Both the position numbers and the translations under genes were made by a program. This document shows positions 6,172-6,248 of a DNA stretch of 6,248 bases, piece by piece; the first letter of the stretch is position 1, and every line of letters begins with the position of its first letter. Below the pieces are notes generated by a model. The model saw nothing but the letters and a program-made list of their open reading frames with translations. It was not told where the DNA came from and made no database searches. The stretch comes from Actinomycetota bacterium (lineage in GTDB: Bacteria; Actinomycetota; Humimicrobiia; Humimicrobiales; Humimicrobiaceae). The stretch covers positions 1-6,248 of the forward strand of contig JAMCVO010000011.1 in the NCBI GenBank assembly GCA_023475715.1, written 5' to 3'.

Positions 6172-6248
6172 ATTATAGGCATCAATCCAAAAGAAGTCGG
6201 TTATGGTGAGAAATTATCACCTCAAGTTGAAAATAAAATTCCCCAAGT
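6172..6248 (+). CDS. Beginning of an unidentified protein with a possible ATT start (runs off right edge)
   Basis: An open frame reads IIGINPKEVGYGEKLSPQ and on to the window edge, 25 whole codons with ordinary-looking composition for these genes. It is divergent from pckG. The frame is closed upstream by TAA at 6139-6141, and there is no ATG, GTG or TTG between that stop and this sequence. An AAGGA seven bases before ATT (6172) suggests initiation at this rare codon; ATA or ATC just after are less well placed. I do not recognise the family from so few residues and assign no function. Alternatives are chance coding-like sequence, or a sequencing error hiding a normal start. Confidence 0.45.
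   Translation, partial: MIGINPKEVGYGEKLSPQVENKIPQ

Overview
The window is a low-G+C stretch (by eye about one third G+C in genes, almost pure A/T between them) from what looks like an anaerobic bacterium. The lineage cannot be fixed from sequence alone. The gene content fits a fermentative or hydrogen-metabolising anaerobe: a [NiFe]-hydrogenase maturation operon, a GTP-dependent PEP carboxykinase and a cyclic-di-GMP signalling gene. TAA and TGA end genes normally, so there is no sign of a recoded genetic code.

Layout. (1) 1-1547, minus strand: a membrane-anchored PAS-GGDEF-HD-GYP gene that runs off the left edge. It is cut early in its PAS domain by two adjacent in-frame stops (TAA TAG, 1361-1356). 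All catalytic motifs downstream are intact. (2) 1548-1877: an A/T-rich divergent intergenic region. It holds a good sigma-70-type promoter for the hyp operon and a tandem 19-bp repeat whose second copy covers the -35 box. It also holds an 18-bp palindrome and a possible -10 box for the leftward gene. (3) 1878-4245, plus strand: hypC-hypD-hypE, tightly packed. These make the machinery that assembles and delivers the Fe(CN)2CO group of [NiFe] hydrogenases: HypE makes the cyanide ligands, and HypC-HypD is the scaffold. hypA, hypB, hypF and the hydrogenase itself are not in the window. (4) 4249-6030, minus strand: pckG, GTP-dependent PEP carboxykinase, convergent with hypE with 3 bp between stop codons. 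(5) 6031-6248: the pckG upstream region, then the likely beginning of a rightward gene that appears to use an ATT start and runs off the right edge.

The most unusual observation is an exact 24-bp inverted repeat shared by the interior of hypC (codons 40-47, a conserved HypC motif, clearly the native copy) and the PAS region of the signalling gene (1345-1368). The copy in the signalling gene is what carries the two stop codons. It replaces the expected PAS residues without apparent change in length. This looks like a short templated replacement (template switch or gene conversion) from hypC, or else an assembly artefact. No CRISPR array, insertion sequence, rRNA or tRNA was seen, and I do not claim a new defence or mobile system here.
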